A stretch of DNA of 64,000 bases from Hymenobacter caeli (GTDB taxonomy: Bacteria > Bacteroidota > Bacteroidia > Cytophagales > Hymenobacteraceae): positions 248,001 to 312,000 of the forward strand of contig NZ_JABSNP010000002.1 in assembly GCF_013294115.1 (NCBI RefSeq). The letters run 5' to 3'. How positions within the stretch are numbered: the first letter of the stretch is position 1; each line of letters begins with the position of its first letter. The position numbers and the translations under genes were made by a program. The notes under the pieces are model-generated. The model was not told the origin of the DNA. It saw nothing but the letters and a program-made list of their open reading frames with translations, and did not search any database. Shown here in pieces: positions 35,971 to 46,070 of this stretch.

Positions 35971-36399
35971 CTAATACGACGTGGGCGCGGTGCCAAAGCT
36001 GCTGGCCGCCGTGCCGGGGCCCTCGCTGGGGCCCACGTACCGGGCGTCGCCCAGCCCGAGGTAGAACGGCCAGAAGAAAATAGACAGTATGATTTCGCCC
36101 GTTTCGCGTTTGCCGAAGGATTTGGCCAGACTCACGTAGAGCGTGATGATGAAGTACAGGTTGACGAACGGAATGAACAGAAACAGCAGCTTTACCGTCT
36201 CCCGGCCCACTATTTCGTGCAATATCACGAGGTTGTAAATGGGAATCAGGCAGGCCCAGCCGGGCTTGCCCGCTTTCTCATACGTCTTCCACATGCCGTA
36301 AACCACGGCCCCGATGAAAGCCAAGTACAGCAGGCCGAAAACCAACCCGAACAGCGCCCCGAAGAAGCTGCCGAAAAGTACAAGCAATTGACTGTGCAT
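35971..36399 (-). CDS. DUF5684 membrane protein
   Basis: 142 residues from the ATG at 36399. Four hydrophobic segments (about 8-30, 50-64, 70-90 and 104-118) and the motif 'YGMWKTYEKAGKPGWACLIPIYNLVILHEIVGR' are the marks of DUF5684, a small integral membrane family with a conserved Gly-Lys-Pro-Gly-W. It ends in a Gly/Ser/Thr-rich tail. The upstream frame extension crosses the folD promoter and is rejected. It diverges from folD. The role is unknown. Confidence 0.82.
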   Translation of the reverse strand: MHSQLLVLFGSFFGALFGLVFGLLYLAFIGAVVYGMWKTYEKAGKPGWACLIPIYNLVILHEIVGRETVKLLFLFIPFVNLYFIITLYVSLAKSFGKRETGEIILSIFFWPFYLGLGDARYVGPSEGPGTAASSFGTAPTSY

Positions 36400-36447
36400 A
36401 ATAAAAGGTGGTTTAGGGTTGGGGTTACACTTTCGTGCGCCAATATA

Positions 36448-36455
36448 TACCTTTT
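36448..36455 (+). promoter_or_regulatory. Possible -7 element for folD
   Basis: TACCTTTT in an AT-rich stretch, 32 bases before the folD ATG. Confidence 0.4.
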
Positions 36456-36487
36456 TATAAATTGATACCCCCGTTCCCGTTTCCAAC

Positions 36488-37405
36488 ATGACCCCGACTG
36501 CCCCCGCGCCCACTGCTCCCCACCTCATCGACGGCAAGCAAACCGCCGAGGACATCAAAGTTGAGATTGCCGCGGCCGTGGCCCAACTCACCGCCACCGG
36601 CCAGCGGGCCCCGCACCTCGCCGCCATCCTGGTGGGGCACGACGGCGGCTCCGAAACCTACGTGCGCAACAAAGTGCTGGCCTGCGAGCGGGTTGGCTAC
36701 GACAGCACCCTGTTGCGCTTCGAAGACGACATTACCGAGGCCGACCTGCTGGCCCAGGTGGCGGCCCTGAACGAGGACCCGGCCATCGACGGCTTTATCG
36801 TGCAGCTGCCGCTGCCCAAGCACATCGACGCCGAAAAGGTCATCGAAGCCGTCCGGCCCGACAAGGACGTGGACGGCTTCCACCCCATGAACCTGGGCCG
36901 CATGGTGGCCGGGCTGCCCGCGCTGCTGCCCGCCACGCCCTCCGGCATCGTGGAGCTAATGGCCCGCCAGGGCATCAAAACCAGCGGCCAGCACTGCGTA
37001 GTCATCGGGCGTAGCAACATTGTGGGAACGCCAGTTAGTATCTTGTTAGCCAAGAATTTGGATACGGCCAACTGCACCGTTACTTTATGCCATTCGCGCA
37101 CCAAAAACCTGCGCGAAATCTGCCGGCAGGCCGACATCATCGTGGCCGCCATCGGCCGGCCCGAGTTCGTGACGGGCGACATGGTGAAGCCCGGCGCGGT
37201 GGTGATTGACGTGGGCACGACCCGCGTGACCGACGCCAACAAGAAGTCCGGTTTTACCCTGAAAGGCGACGTGAATTTCGCCGAGGTGGCCCCGTTGGCT
37301 TCGCGCATCACGCCCGTGCCCGGCGGCGTGGGGCCCATGACCATCGCCATGCTGCTGCTGAACACGCTGCGGGCCGCCACCGGGGCCGTTTATCCTAAAA
37401 AGTAG
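36488..37405 (+). CDS. folD: Bifunctional methylenetetrahydrofolate dehydrogenase / cyclohydrolase
   Basis: Oxidises 5,10-methylene-THF and hydrolyses the methenyl product to 10-formyl-THF, feeding purine and formyl-Met synthesis. 305 residues. The catalytic Tyr-x3-Lys is in '[19 protein letters not shown]', the substrate loop is '[12 protein letters not shown]', the family block is '[16 protein letters not shown]', the NADP loop is '[16 protein letters not shown]', and the C-terminal signature is '[15 protein letters not shown]'. All key residues are present. It is followed by the family G repeat and queE, all on the plus strand, so partial co-transcription with queE is possible. Confidence 0.96.
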   Translation: MTPTAPAPTAPHLIDGKQTAEDIKVEIAAAVAQLTATGQRAPHLAAILVGHDGGSETYVRNKVLACERVGYDSTLLRFEDDITEADLLAQVAALNEDPAIDGFIVQLPLPKHIDAEKVIEAVRPDKDVDGFHPMNLGRMVAGLPALLPATPSGIVELMARQGIKTSGQHCVVIGRSNIVGTPVSILLAKNLDTANCTVTLCHSRTKNLREICRQADIIVAAIGRPEFVTGDMVKPGAVVIDVGTTRVTDANKKSGFTLKGDVNFAEVAPLASRITPVPGGVGPMTIAMLLLNTLRAATGAVYPKK

Positions 37406-37492
37406 CAATGAGTGAATGGGTGAGTTAGTGAATGGGTGAATGAATGATACAGGGGAAAATCATTCACCCATTCATTCACCAACTCACTGCTC
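37406..37492. repeat. Inverted repeat family G, copy 2
   Basis: The left arm is made of AGTGAATGGGTGAGTTAGTG type units and the right arm of CATTCACCCATTCATTCACC. It begins 1-2 bases after the folD stop. Same word set as 21683-21790. Confidence 0.8.
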
Positions 37493-37493
37493 G

Positions 37494-37501
37494 TAAATTT
37501 G
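37494..37501 (+). promoter_or_regulatory. -7 element for queE
   Basis: TAAATTTG directly behind the family G repeat, 64 bases before the queE ATG. Confidence 0.5.
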
Positions 37502-37565
37502 GGTGACCGGAACCCCCGGCCGCGCCCCGGGCGTTGACGCAAGTCGCGCCCCTTTTTGTTTGCTT

Positions 37566-38222
37566 ATGTCTGCCGTTACCGATTTGCTCGCCGTCTTGCC
37601 CATCATCTCCCAGCCCACCGCCGGGGCCGTGCTGCCCGTGATGGAGCAGTTTTACACCATTCAGGGCGAAGGGTTTAACACCGGGCGGGCGGCCTACTTC
37701 ATCCGCCTGGGCGGTTGCGACGTGGGCTGCGTGTGGTGCGACGTGAAAGAATCGTGGGACGCCGACGCCCACCCCCGGCAGGCCGTGGCCGACCTGGTGG
37801 CCGCCGTGCTGGCGCACCCCGGCCGCAACGTGGTCGTGACGGGCGGCGAGCCGCTGATGCACGACTGCGGGCCCCTGACGGCCGCCCTGCGCGCCGCCGG
37901 CTGCCAAACCTGGATCGAAACTTCCGGGGCCCATCCGCTGTCGGGTACTTGGGACTGGGTGTGCGTGTCGCCGAAGAAGTTCAAGGCCCCCCGGCCCGAG
38001 GTGCTGGCCGCTGCCCACGAGCTAAAGGTGGTGGTGTTCAACGCGTCGGACTTCGCCTGGGCCGAGGCGCACGCGGCCCAGGTGCCGCCCACCGCCCGCC
38101 TGTACCTGCAACCCGAGTGGAGCCGGGCCGCCGGCGTCACGCCGGCCATCATCGAGTACGTCAAAGCAAATCCGCGCTGGCAAGTATCGTTGCAGACGCA
38201 TAAATACCTCGACATTCCGTAG
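37566..38222 (+). CDS. queE: 7-carboxy-7-deazaguanine synthase
   Basis: A radical-SAM enzyme of queuosine and 7-deazapurine synthesis that turns carboxytetrahydropterin into CDG. 218 residues. The cluster-binding CxxxCxxC is at C51, C55 and C58 ('GGCDVGCVWCDVKESW'), with 'VVTGGEPLMHDC' next. The N-terminal 'QFYTIQGEGFNTGRAAYFIRLGG' is the family hallmark. No other queuosine gene is close by. The OmpA-family gene follows with a gap of only 10 bases. Confidence 0.95.
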   Translation: MSAVTDLLAVLPIISQPTAGAVLPVMEQFYTIQGEGFNTGRAAYFIRLGGCDVGCVWCDVKESWDADAHPRQAVADLVAAVLAHPGRNVVVTGGEPLMHDCGPLTAALRAAGCQTWIETSGAHPLSGTWDWVCVSPKKFKAPRPEVLAAAHELKVVVFNASDFAWAEAHAAQVPPTARLYLQPEWSRAAGVTPAIIEYVKANPRWQVSLQTHKYLDIP

Positions 38223-38232
38223 TTTGCGGGCT

Positions 38233-40227
38233 ATGCTGAAAATGGTCGCTTTCTGGGGTGGGTGTCGGCGCTATGCGCGGACCGGAGGGTTGGCTTTTTT
38301 GATGGTCCTGGGCGGGGCGGTAGGGGTACAGGCTCAGGGCGTTGCGCCGCCGGTCATCAGCAACAACAAGGCCCGGGGCCTCTACGAAAAGGCCCAGGAG
38401 CAAACCAAAAACCGCGAATTCGGCAAGGCCTTGGAAACGCTGGGCGTGTTAACCCAAAAGTTTCCGTCGCTCGGCGAAGGCTGGCTCCTGAAAGGTTCGC
38501 TGCTCAAAGCCGAGGGCGACACGCGGGGGGCCCTGGCTGCCTACCGCGAGGGCCTGGCCAAGGTGCCGCCCGAGGCCGCCCGGGCCCCCCAGTACCTGCT
38601 GCTCGGCGACCTGGGCCTGCAATACGGCGACTACGCCACGGCCGCCGTGGCCTACCGCCAGCTGCTGAAAGTAGGCACCAAAGTGGCCCGCGCCCGCACC
38701 GTGGCCGAGCGCGGCCTGCGCACCTGCGAGTTTGCCGAGGAGGCCCTGAAGCACCCCGTGGGCGCGGCCCCCGCGCCCCTGGCCGCGCCCCTCAATGCGT
38801 TCAAGTTTCAGTACTTCCCGACCCTAACGGCCGACAACCGGTTCCTGCTGTTCACGGGGCGGCCCATGGCGGCCAGCGGCGAAGACCTGTTCGTGAGCCG
38901 GCGGGCGGCCGACGGCACGTTCAGCCCGCCCATGGGCATCGCGCCCGCCATTAATTCGAGCTACAACGAAGGGGCCGGCACGATTTCGGGCGACGGCAAA
39001 ACGCTGGTGTTTGCCTCCTGCGACCGGCCCAAGAGCATCGGCAACTGCGACTTGTACATATCGCGGCGCACCGGCAACACCTGGAGCCCGCCCCTGAACC
39101 TGGGCGTGGCCGTGAACTCGCCGGAGTGGGACTCGCAGCCTTCGCTGTCGGCCGACGGCCGCACGCTCTACTTCACCTCGACCCGCAGGGGCGGCCAGGG
39201 CCAGGAAGACATCTACGTGACCACCTTGCAGGCCGACGGGGCCTGGGCCCCCGCCCAAAACCTGGGCACCCCCGTGAACACGCCCGGCAAGGACATGGCC
39301 CCGTTCATCCACGCCAGCGGCACTACGCTGTACTACGTCACCGACGGACTCGTGGGCATGGGTGGGCTCGACGTGTTTCGGAGCGAAAAAACTGCCCCTG
39401 GGGCCTGGGGCGTGCCCCGCAACCTGGGCTACCCGCTCAACACATTCGAGGACGAAGCTTCGCTCTTTATTTCCTCCGACAACCAGCGCGGCTTTTATTC
39501 GCGCACCCAGCTGACCGACGAGCGGCCGGCCACGCCCGGTGGGCCCCCGCGCGAGCGGGGCGTGCAGCTCTACGGCTTCGACGTGCCGGCCGAGGCCAAG
39601 GCGCGGGAAACGAGCACCTACGCCCAAGGCCGGGTGTTCGACGCCGCCACGAAAAAGCCGCTGGGGGCCGAGGTGAAAATCTACGACGTAGACACCGATG
39701 CCCTCACGCAGTTCGTGGTGTCGGACCCCGAGACCGGCGAGTACACCGCCGTGCTCAACGACGGCCACCGCTACGCCATGTACGCCGCCGCCGACAAGTA
39801 CCTGCTCAAAAGCCTGAGCTTCGACTACGCCGGCAAGCAGCAGTTCAACCCGTCCGCGCTCGACATTTACCTCGACCCCGTGCGGGCGGGCCGCAGCGTG
39901 GTGCTCAACAACCTGTTCTTCGACACCAGCAAGTACGAGCTGGAGCCCCGCTCGCGCACCGAGTTGAACCGCCTCATCGAGTTCATGCGCCAGTACCAGG
40001 ACGTGCAAATCGAAGTGTCGGGCCACACCGACAACGTGGGCACCGACGCGGCCAACCTGCAGCTGTCCGAGCGCCGGGCCCAGGCGGTGGTCGCCTACCT
40101 CACGGCGCACGGCGTGCCAGCCGCGCGCCTGCGGGCCAAAGGCTACGGGGCCACCCGCCCGCTGGGGGCCAACGACAACGACGCCAACCGCCGCCTGAAC
40201 CGCCGCATCGAGCTGCGCATCCTGTAG
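38233..40227 (+). CDS. PorE-like protein: TPR, beta-propeller, CRD and OmpA domains
   Basis: 664 residues from the ATG at 38233. The N-terminus has a signal sequence ('LAFLMVLGGAVGVQAQG') without a clear lipobox. In order: TPR-like helices (about 45-165), a PD40/WD40-like propeller (about 190-450, with repeats 'GKTLVFASCDR', 'GRTLYFTSTRRGG' and 'DNQRGFYSRT'), a carboxypeptidase-regulatory-like domain (about 470-530), and a C-terminal OmpA domain ('GHTDNVGTDAANLQLSERRAQAVVAYL'). This order matches PorE of the type IX secretion machinery, which binds peptidoglycan near the outer membrane. No gene for a T9SS core component lies next to it, so the role is inferred from domain order alone. Confidence 0.85.
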   Translation: MLKMVAFWGGCRRYARTGGLAFLMVLGGAVGVQAQGVAPPVISNNKARGLYEKAQEQTKNREFGKALETLGVLTQKFPSLGEGWLLKGSLLKAEGDTRGALAAYREGLAKVPPEAARAPQYLLLGDLGLQYGDYATAAVAYRQLLKVGTKVARARTVAERGLRTCEFAEEALKHPVGAAPAPLAAPLNAFKFQYFPTLTADNRFLLFTGRPMAASGEDLFVSRRAADGTFSPPMGIAPAINSSYNEGAGTISGDGKTLVFASCDRPKSIGNCDLYISRRTGNTWSPPLNLGVAVNSPEWDSQPSLSADGRTLYFTSTRRGGQGQEDIYVTTLQADGAWAPAQNLGTPVNTPGKDMAPFIHASGTTLYYVTDGLVGMGGLDVFRSEKTAPGAWGVPRNLGYPLNTFEDEASLFISSDNQRGFYSRTQLTDERPATPGGPPRERGVQLYGFDVPAEAKARETSTYAQGRVFDAATKKPLGAEVKIYDVDTDALTQFVVSDPETGEYTAVLNDGHRYAMYAAADKYLLKSLSFDYAGKQQFNPSALDIYLDPVRAGRSVVLNNLFFDTSKYELEPRSRTELNRLIEFMRQYQDVQIEVSGHTDNVGTDAANLQLSERRAQAVVAYLTAHGVPAARLRAKGYGATRPLGANDNDANRRLNRRIELRIL

Positions 40228-40550
40228 CCGCCCCGCTCGTGTACTTTCACTTCAAGCAAGGCTTGAGGTAAGTAAAAATAGTTTGGCATTCCGGGAAGAA
40301 TCGTTTGGCTAAGCCGGCCGGAGCGACGCGGTGCGAGCGTAAACGCCAAGTTTTCCGATTAAAAATAAAAATGTGATAATCAGCAGATTATTGTGAATGT
40401 GCGGAATGGGCGGGTGAGAAAATGGCCCAAAACGGCGCTTCTTGGCCGGACGAAAAACAGGATTACGTTTGGAGAAGCCAAGCCGCTGGCCCACTGGGTT
40501 GGGCGGTGGCGCTAGCCAGAATTTTCTCCACCACCTTTTTCTCTCGCCCC
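40228..40550. other. Gene-free stretch, AT-richer, function unknown
   Basis: This 323-base gap has no gene I can support. It begins with a weak hairpin (TTCAAGC / GCTTGAG near 40253). An AT-rich part follows at 40355-40400 that could hold the promoter of the next small gene. No repeat family seen elsewhere in the window is recognisable here. Confidence 0.4.
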
Positions 40551-40928
40551 ATGTACAACTTCTTCGCTACGTTCTGCTTGGTTGCCGGCCTCGGTGCCCA
40601 ACCGGTCGCCCCGGCCGCCGGCCCCGACGACCCCACCGCGTACGCCCCCGCCACCGTGGCGCGGGCCAACGGCCTCACCCGGGCCCTGGCCGGCCGCGTG
40701 CCCCTCGACGAAGCCCAGTACATCAAGGTGCGGGCCCTGCACCTGCGCATGCTGGCCGAGCGCCAGGCCCTGGAAATCAGCCTAAGCGGGGCCGCCCCCG
40801 CCACCCGCGACCAGGCCCTGGCTGCGGCCCAGCAGCGCTACGAGGCCGCGCTGGCCGGCCTGCTGCGCCCCGCCCAGGTGGTGGCCTACCAAAACCTGCG
40901 CAACAGCTTTACTGCGCACCGCCTGTAG
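40551..40928 (+). CDS. Small secreted helical protein of unknown function
   Basis: 125 residues from the ATG at 40551, with a signal peptide of about 20 residues ('FFATFCLVAGLGAQP'). The mature part is helical with 'ANGLTRALAGRVPLDEAQYIKVRALHLRMLAERQALEI'. The pattern L-T-R-x-L, then L-x-E-x-Q-Y-x-K, then R recurs in the protein at 54120, so the two are probably paralogues. The layout resembles Spy/LTXXQ-type periplasmic helical proteins, but no family is assigned. An upstream reading frame from 40422 is not used because it would bury the signal peptide. Confidence 0.65.
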   Translation: MYNFFATFCLVAGLGAQPVAPAAGPDDPTAYAPATVARANGLTRALAGRVPLDEAQYIKVRALHLRMLAERQALEISLSGAAPATRDQALAAAQQRYEAALAGLLRPAQVVAYQNLRNSFTAHRL

Positions 40929-40998
40929 CGCGCGCCCGGGGCCCCGCTGGCCCCGGGGATTGCCGGCCGCGCCGTTAAAAACCGCCGTTCTTTGAGCC

Positions 40999-41190
40999 AT
41001 GCGAAAATTTGAATACCGCCTGCTGGACGTCAACGGTGGCTTCTTCGGCGGCCTCGATTACCAAGGCCTGAACGACCACCTCAACGCCCTGGGCCGCGAG
41101 GGTTGGGAGGTAGTGGCAGTGGTCGAAACGGATTTCACCCGCAGCCAGGCCCGCGGCCTGCTCGTCACGCTCAAACGCGAAATTGCTTGA
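40999..41190 (+). CDS. DUF4177 domain protein
   Basis: A 63-residue protein that starts 'MRKFEYRLLDVNGGFFGGLDYQGLNDHLNALGREGWEVVAVVETDF'. The 'LN.LG.EGWE.V' motif is the DUF4177 signature, a small beta-alpha-beta fold. It has no signal peptide and no known activity. It lies 70 bases after the small secreted protein gene and converges with citrate synthase. Confidence 0.8.
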   Translation: MRKFEYRLLDVNGGFFGGLDYQGLNDHLNALGREGWEVVAVVETDFTRSQARGLLVTLKREIA

Positions 41191-41290
41191 ACCGCTCCGG
41201 GCGTTGAATATTTGGCCGGCGAAACGGTGCAGGGACATCCGGATGCGCCTTTACGCCGCGCCACGGTTGGCCCAGGCCGCGGCCGAGGGG

Positions 41291-41324
41291 CAAAAAAAAG
41301 CCAGCCCTACCGAAGCGGACTGGC
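41291..41324 (-). terminator. Terminator for gltA
   Basis: On the minus strand, GCCAGTCCG pairs with TAGGGCTGGC around a short loop, followed by eight T. The stem covers 41300-41324. Confidence 0.75.
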
Positions 41325-41354
41325 AATTTCTGAGCAGGCGCGGAGCCCTGAAAC

Positions 41355-42647
<1,293 letters not shown>

Positions 42648-42835
42648 GTGCGATAAGGAAAATATAAGGGTGGGTACCGGGGGCGAAGCTACGGCCTGGG
42701 CGGCAAGCCTTGTACTTCCCGCGCCGGCTTTATGATACAATTCGTACAAAAATAGTCACGGCCGGTTCGCGCTGGCCGGTCCCATTGGGGTGCCTAACCA
42801 TACGGCCACGGGGCCCCAAACGGGGCCGACCTTCC

Positions 42836-44239
42836 TTATTTGCCGATGCAGAACTGGGTGAAGATGCTGGTCAGCAAATCGTCCGACGAAATCTCGCCCG
42901 TGATTTCGCCCAGGGCCCCCAGCGCGTGGCGCAGGTCGGCGGCCAGCAGCTCCGTGCCCTGGCCCGCGTCGAGGCCCGCTTGCACGGCCGCCAGGTGCCC
43001 GGCGGCCACGGCCAGGGCCCGGGCGTGGCGCACGTTCGTCACAATAGTAGCCCCGGCGTGGCCGGCCAGGCCCGCGCCGCGCACGCGGGCCAGCAGGGCA
43101 GCTTGCAGCGCCTCCAGGCCCTGGCCCCGCGCGGCGGCCAGCCGCACGGCAGCGGTGCCGTCCACTACCAAATCTTCAAAGCGGGCCAACTGCTCAGCGC
43201 CGGCCAGGTCCAGCTTGTTGCCCACGGCCAGCACCGGCAGGGCGGGGTGCGCGGCCGTCAGGGCCCCAATCTCGGCCTGTACCTGGGCGGGCGTCAGCTC
43301 CGTCAGGTCGAAAAGGTAGAGGAGCAGGGCGGCCTGGCCGATGCGCTGGCGGGTGCGCTGCACGCCGATGGCCTCCACCTCGTCGGCGGGGTCGTCGCGC
43401 AGGCCGGCCGTGTCCACGAAGCGGAAGCGCAGGCCGTCGAGGCTCACCTCGTCCTCGATGAAGTCGCGCGTGGTGCCCGGAACGGCCGACACAATGGCCC
43501 GTTCCTCGCGCAGCAGCGCGTTGAGCAGCGTGGACTTGCCCGCGTTGGGCCGCCCGGCGATGACGACGGTGATGCCGTTCTTAATCACGTTGCCCAGCTC
43601 GAACGAGCGCAGCAGCGCCGCCACCCGCCCGGCCACCTCGGCCAGCAGGGCCCGCAGGCCGGTGCGGTCGGCAAATTCCACGTCCTCCTCGCCAAAGTCC
43701 AGCTCCAGCTCCAGCAGCGAGGCGAACGTGACGAGCCGGCCGCGCAGCGCCCGCAGCTCCTGCGAGAAGCCGCCGCGCAGCTGGTTCAGGGCCACCCGGT
43801 GGCTCAGGGCCGAGTCGGCGGCGATGAGGTCGGCCACGGCCTCGGCCTGGGCCAGGTCCAGGGCCCCGTTGAGGAAGGCGCGCTTGGTGAACTCGCCGGC
43901 CTCGGCCAGGCGGGCCCCGCGGCGCAGCAGCAGCGCCAGCAGCTGCCGCACCACGTAATCAGAGCCGTGGGTGCTGATTTCCACCGCGTCCTCCCGCGTG
44001 AACGAGCGCGGGGCCCGGTACAGCGCCACCACCACTTCGTCGATGACCGCGCCGCCTTCCGGGTCGCGGATGGTGCCGTAGTGCAGCGTGTGGCCGGGCT
44101 GCGCCGCCAGGTTTCGCTTGGAAAACACGCCTGCCACCAGCCCCACCGCGTCGGGCCCCGAGAGGCGGACCACGGCCAGGGCCCCCGCGCCGGGCGGCGT
44201 GGACAGCGCCACGATGGTATCAGAAAAAAGCTGGGTCAC
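42836..44239 (-). CDS. mnmE: tRNA modification GTPase MnmE
   Basis: Works with MnmG to install carboxymethylaminomethyl on U34 of certain tRNAs. 467 residues from a GTG at 44239. The N-terminal formyl-THF domain has 'DTIVALSTPPGAGALAVVRLSG'. The helical domain follows. The G domain has P-loop 'AGRPNAGKSTLLNAL', switch 'GTTRDFIEDEV', 'FVDTAGLRDD' and 'GNKLDL'. The C-terminus is 'FCIGK', the catalytic Cys-x-Gly-Lys end. The start overlaps the mntR stop in the same run (GTGA), so the two are translationally coupled. The longer frame upstream is antisense-like and lies within mntR. Confidence 0.95.
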   Translation of the reverse strand: MTQLFSDTIVALSTPPGAGALAVVRLSGPDAVGLVAGVFSKRNLAAQPGHTLHYGTIRDPEGGAVIDEVVVALYRAPRSFTREDAVEISTHGSDYVVRQLLALLLRRGARLAEAGEFTKRAFLNGALDLAQAEAVADLIAADSALSHRVALNQLRGGFSQELRALRGRLVTFASLLELELDFGEEDVEFADRTGLRALLAEVAGRVAALLRSFELGNVIKNGITVVIAGRPNAGKSTLLNALLREERAIVSAVPGTTRDFIEDEVSLDGLRFRFVDTAGLRDDPADEVEAIGVQRTRQRIGQAALLLYLFDLTELTPAQVQAEIGALTAAHPALPVLAVGNKLDLAGAEQLARFEDLVVDGTAAVRLAAARGQGLEALQAALLARVRGAGLAGHAGATIVTNVRHARALAVAAGHLAAVQAGLDAGQGTELLAADLRHALGALGEITGEISSDDLLTSIFTQFCIGK

Positions 44240-44892
44240 GCCGTCACAAACAGATTGCGGCTCACTTCGGCCGAGACCAGGGCGGTGCGCTCCCGGTTCA
44301 CGCGCAGCTCCAGCGAGTGGTCGAAGGCTACTTTGTCGAGCACCTCCACCAGGGCCCCCAGCTGCAGGCCCACCTTGTCGAGGTATTGCAGGAAGGGCCC
44401 CGACGTGTTTTTGACCGCCGTGAGGGTGCCGCGCTCGCCGGCGTCCAGGTCGGCCAGCAGGCGGTGGGCGGGGCGGCGCATGGCCCCGTCCTCGGCCGGA
44501 ATGGGGTCGCCGTGGGGGTCGAGGGCGGGGTGGCCCAGGAAGGCGTCGAGCCGCCGCATCAGCAGCGGCGACTGCACGTGCTCCAGCTCCTCGGCCACTT
44601 CGTGCACCTCGTCCCAGTTGAAGCCCAGCTGCTGCACCAAAAACACTTCCCACAGCCGGTGCCGCCGGATGGTGAGCAGCGCCAGCCGCCGCCCTTCGTC
44701 GGTGAGCTGCACGCCGCGGTACTTCTCGTAGTCGAGCAAGCCCTTGTCGGACAAGCGGCGCAGCATGTCCGTCACCGAAGCCGGGCGCGTGGCCAGGGCC
44801 CCCGCAATGCGGTTGGTGCTCACGCCCGCCGCCGGCTCCGCCTCCGAAAGCTTGCAAATGGCCTTGAGGTAGTTTTCTTCGGTGATGGTCAT
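44236..44892 (-). CDS. DtxR/MntR-family metal-dependent repressor with FeoA-like domain
   Basis: 218 residues. The N-terminal winged helix reads 'MTITEENYLKAICKLSEAEPAAGVSTNRIAGALATRPASVTDMLRRLSDKGLLDYEKYRGVQLTDEGRRLA'. Next comes the metal-binding and dimerisation part ('HRLWEVFLVQQLGFNWDEVHEVAEELEHVQSP'), with the conserved Glu and His ligands. The C-terminal 75 residues look like the SH3-type FeoA domain of DtxR/IdeR. It should sense Mn or Fe and repress uptake genes, but no transporter is adjacent. It is the first gene of a pair with mnmE, whose GTG start overlaps its TGA. Fe versus Mn specificity is unknown. Confidence 0.9.
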   Translation of the reverse strand: MTITEENYLKAICKLSEAEPAAGVSTNRIAGALATRPASVTDMLRRLSDKGLLDYEKYRGVQLTDEGRRLALLTIRRHRLWEVFLVQQLGFNWDEVHEVAEELEHVQSPLLMRRLDAFLGHPALDPHGDPIPAEDGAMRRPAHRLLADLDAGERGTLTAVKNTSGPFLQYLDKVGLQLGALVEVLDKVAFDHSLELRVNRERTALVSAEVSRNLFVTA

Positions 44893-44978
44893 TTTTTAGC
44901 TTTTAGCTGATGGCTGTTAGCTGCTAGCTTTTGAGAAAGTAAAAAAAGCCAATAGCTAACAGCCATCAGCTAAAAAAT
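44891..44978. repeat. Inverted repeat family H, copy 3, exactly spanning start to stop
   Basis: The left arm begins in the mntR start codon (ATTTTTTAGCTTTTAGCTGA and onward) and the right arm ends in the fabH stop codon (CAGCCATCAGCTAAAAAAT from within it). The whole gap between the two genes is palindrome. It shares the word GCTGATGGCTGTTAGC with copies 1 and 2. Confidence 0.85.
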
Positions 44979-45988
44979 CACCACTTAATCAGCGCCGAGG
45001 CCCAGGTAAAGCCCGAACCGAAGGCGGCCAGGCACAGCAGGTCGCCGCGCTGGATTTTGCCCTGCTCCACGGCCTCGCTCAGGGCCAGCGGGATGCTGGC
45101 GGCGGTGGTGTTGCCGTAGCGCTGGATGTTGCTGAACACCTTGTCGTCGGGCAGGCCCATTTTCTGCTGCACATACTGCGTGATGCGCAGGTTGGCCTGG
45201 TGCGGAATGAATAAATCGAGGTCGGTGGGCTGGTAGCCGTTCGCGTCCAGGGCCTCTTTGATGACCTGCGGGAAGCGCACCACGGCGTGCTTGAACACGT
45301 TCTGGCCGTTCATGTAGGGGTAGAGGTCGGCGGCGTTATCCAGCACGTGCGCCACGCGGCCTTCGTAGTTCGAGCTGGGCTCTTTCACGATCAATTCTTC
45401 GGCAAACTCGCCCTGCGAATGCAGGTGCGTGCTGAGGATGCCGGCCCCGTCGCGGGTGCTGGGCCGCAGCACCACGGCCCCCGCGCCGTCGCCGAAGATG
45501 ACGGCCACGCCCCGGCCGTTGGGCGTTTTGTCGAGGCCCGAAGAGTGGATTTCCGAGCCCACCACCAGCACCGTGTCGTACATGCCGGTGCGCACAAACT
45601 GGTCGGCCACCGACAGCGCGTAAATGAAGCCCGAGCACTGGTTGCGCACGTCGAGGGCCGCGCAGTTGTTGGTGATGCCCAGCTCGCGCTGGAGCAACAC
45701 GCCCGAGCCGGGGAAGAAATAATCGGGCGAGAGCGTGGCAAACACGATGAGCTGCACGTCGGCGGGCTGGAGGCCGGCCATGGCCAGGGCCCGGCGGGCG
45801 GCGCGGGCCCCCATGTTGGCCGTGGTGTCGGTGCCTTGCTCGAACCAGCGCCGCTCCTGGATGCCGGTGCGCTCCTGAATCCAGGCGTCGGAGGTGTTGA
45901 GCAGGGGCTCCAGCTCGGCGTTTTTCACCACCCGGCTGGGCACGTAGTGGCCGACGCCGGCAATTTCGGAATGACGCAAAGTAGCCAT
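44978..45988 (-). CDS. fabH: 3-oxoacyl-ACP synthase III
   Basis: Starts fatty-acid synthesis by joining acyl-CoA to malonyl-ACP. 336 residues. The catalytic triad is complete: Cys118 in 'RNQCSGF', His in 'FIPHQANLRI' and Asn in 'YGNTTAASIP'. The start ATG at 45988 is followed by 'HSEIAGVGHYVPSRVVKNAEL', the family N-terminus. It is not next to the usual rpmF-plsX pair, so it may be one of several paralogues and might start a special lipid instead. Confidence 0.94.
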   Translation of the reverse strand: MATLRHSEIAGVGHYVPSRVVKNAELEPLLNTSDAWIQERTGIQERRWFEQGTDTTANMGARAARRALAMAGLQPADVQLIVFATLSPDYFFPGSGVLLQRELGITNNCAALDVRNQCSGFIYALSVADQFVRTGMYDTVLVVGSEIHSSGLDKTPNGRGVAVIFGDGAGAVVLRPSTRDGAGILSTHLHSQGEFAEELIVKEPSSNYEGRVAHVLDNAADLYPYMNGQNVFKHAVVRFPQVIKEALDANGYQPTDLDLFIPHQANLRITQYVQQKMGLPDDKVFSNIQRYGNTTAASIPLALSEAVEQGKIQRGDLLCLAAFGSGFTWASALIKW

Positions 45989-46070
45989 GCAGCAAGGGGA
46001 AGAGGGTGGGACAGAGGGGAAAAGAACGGGGAGCGGCCCGGTAAAAAGGGCCGCAAAGTTGGCAGCTTAT

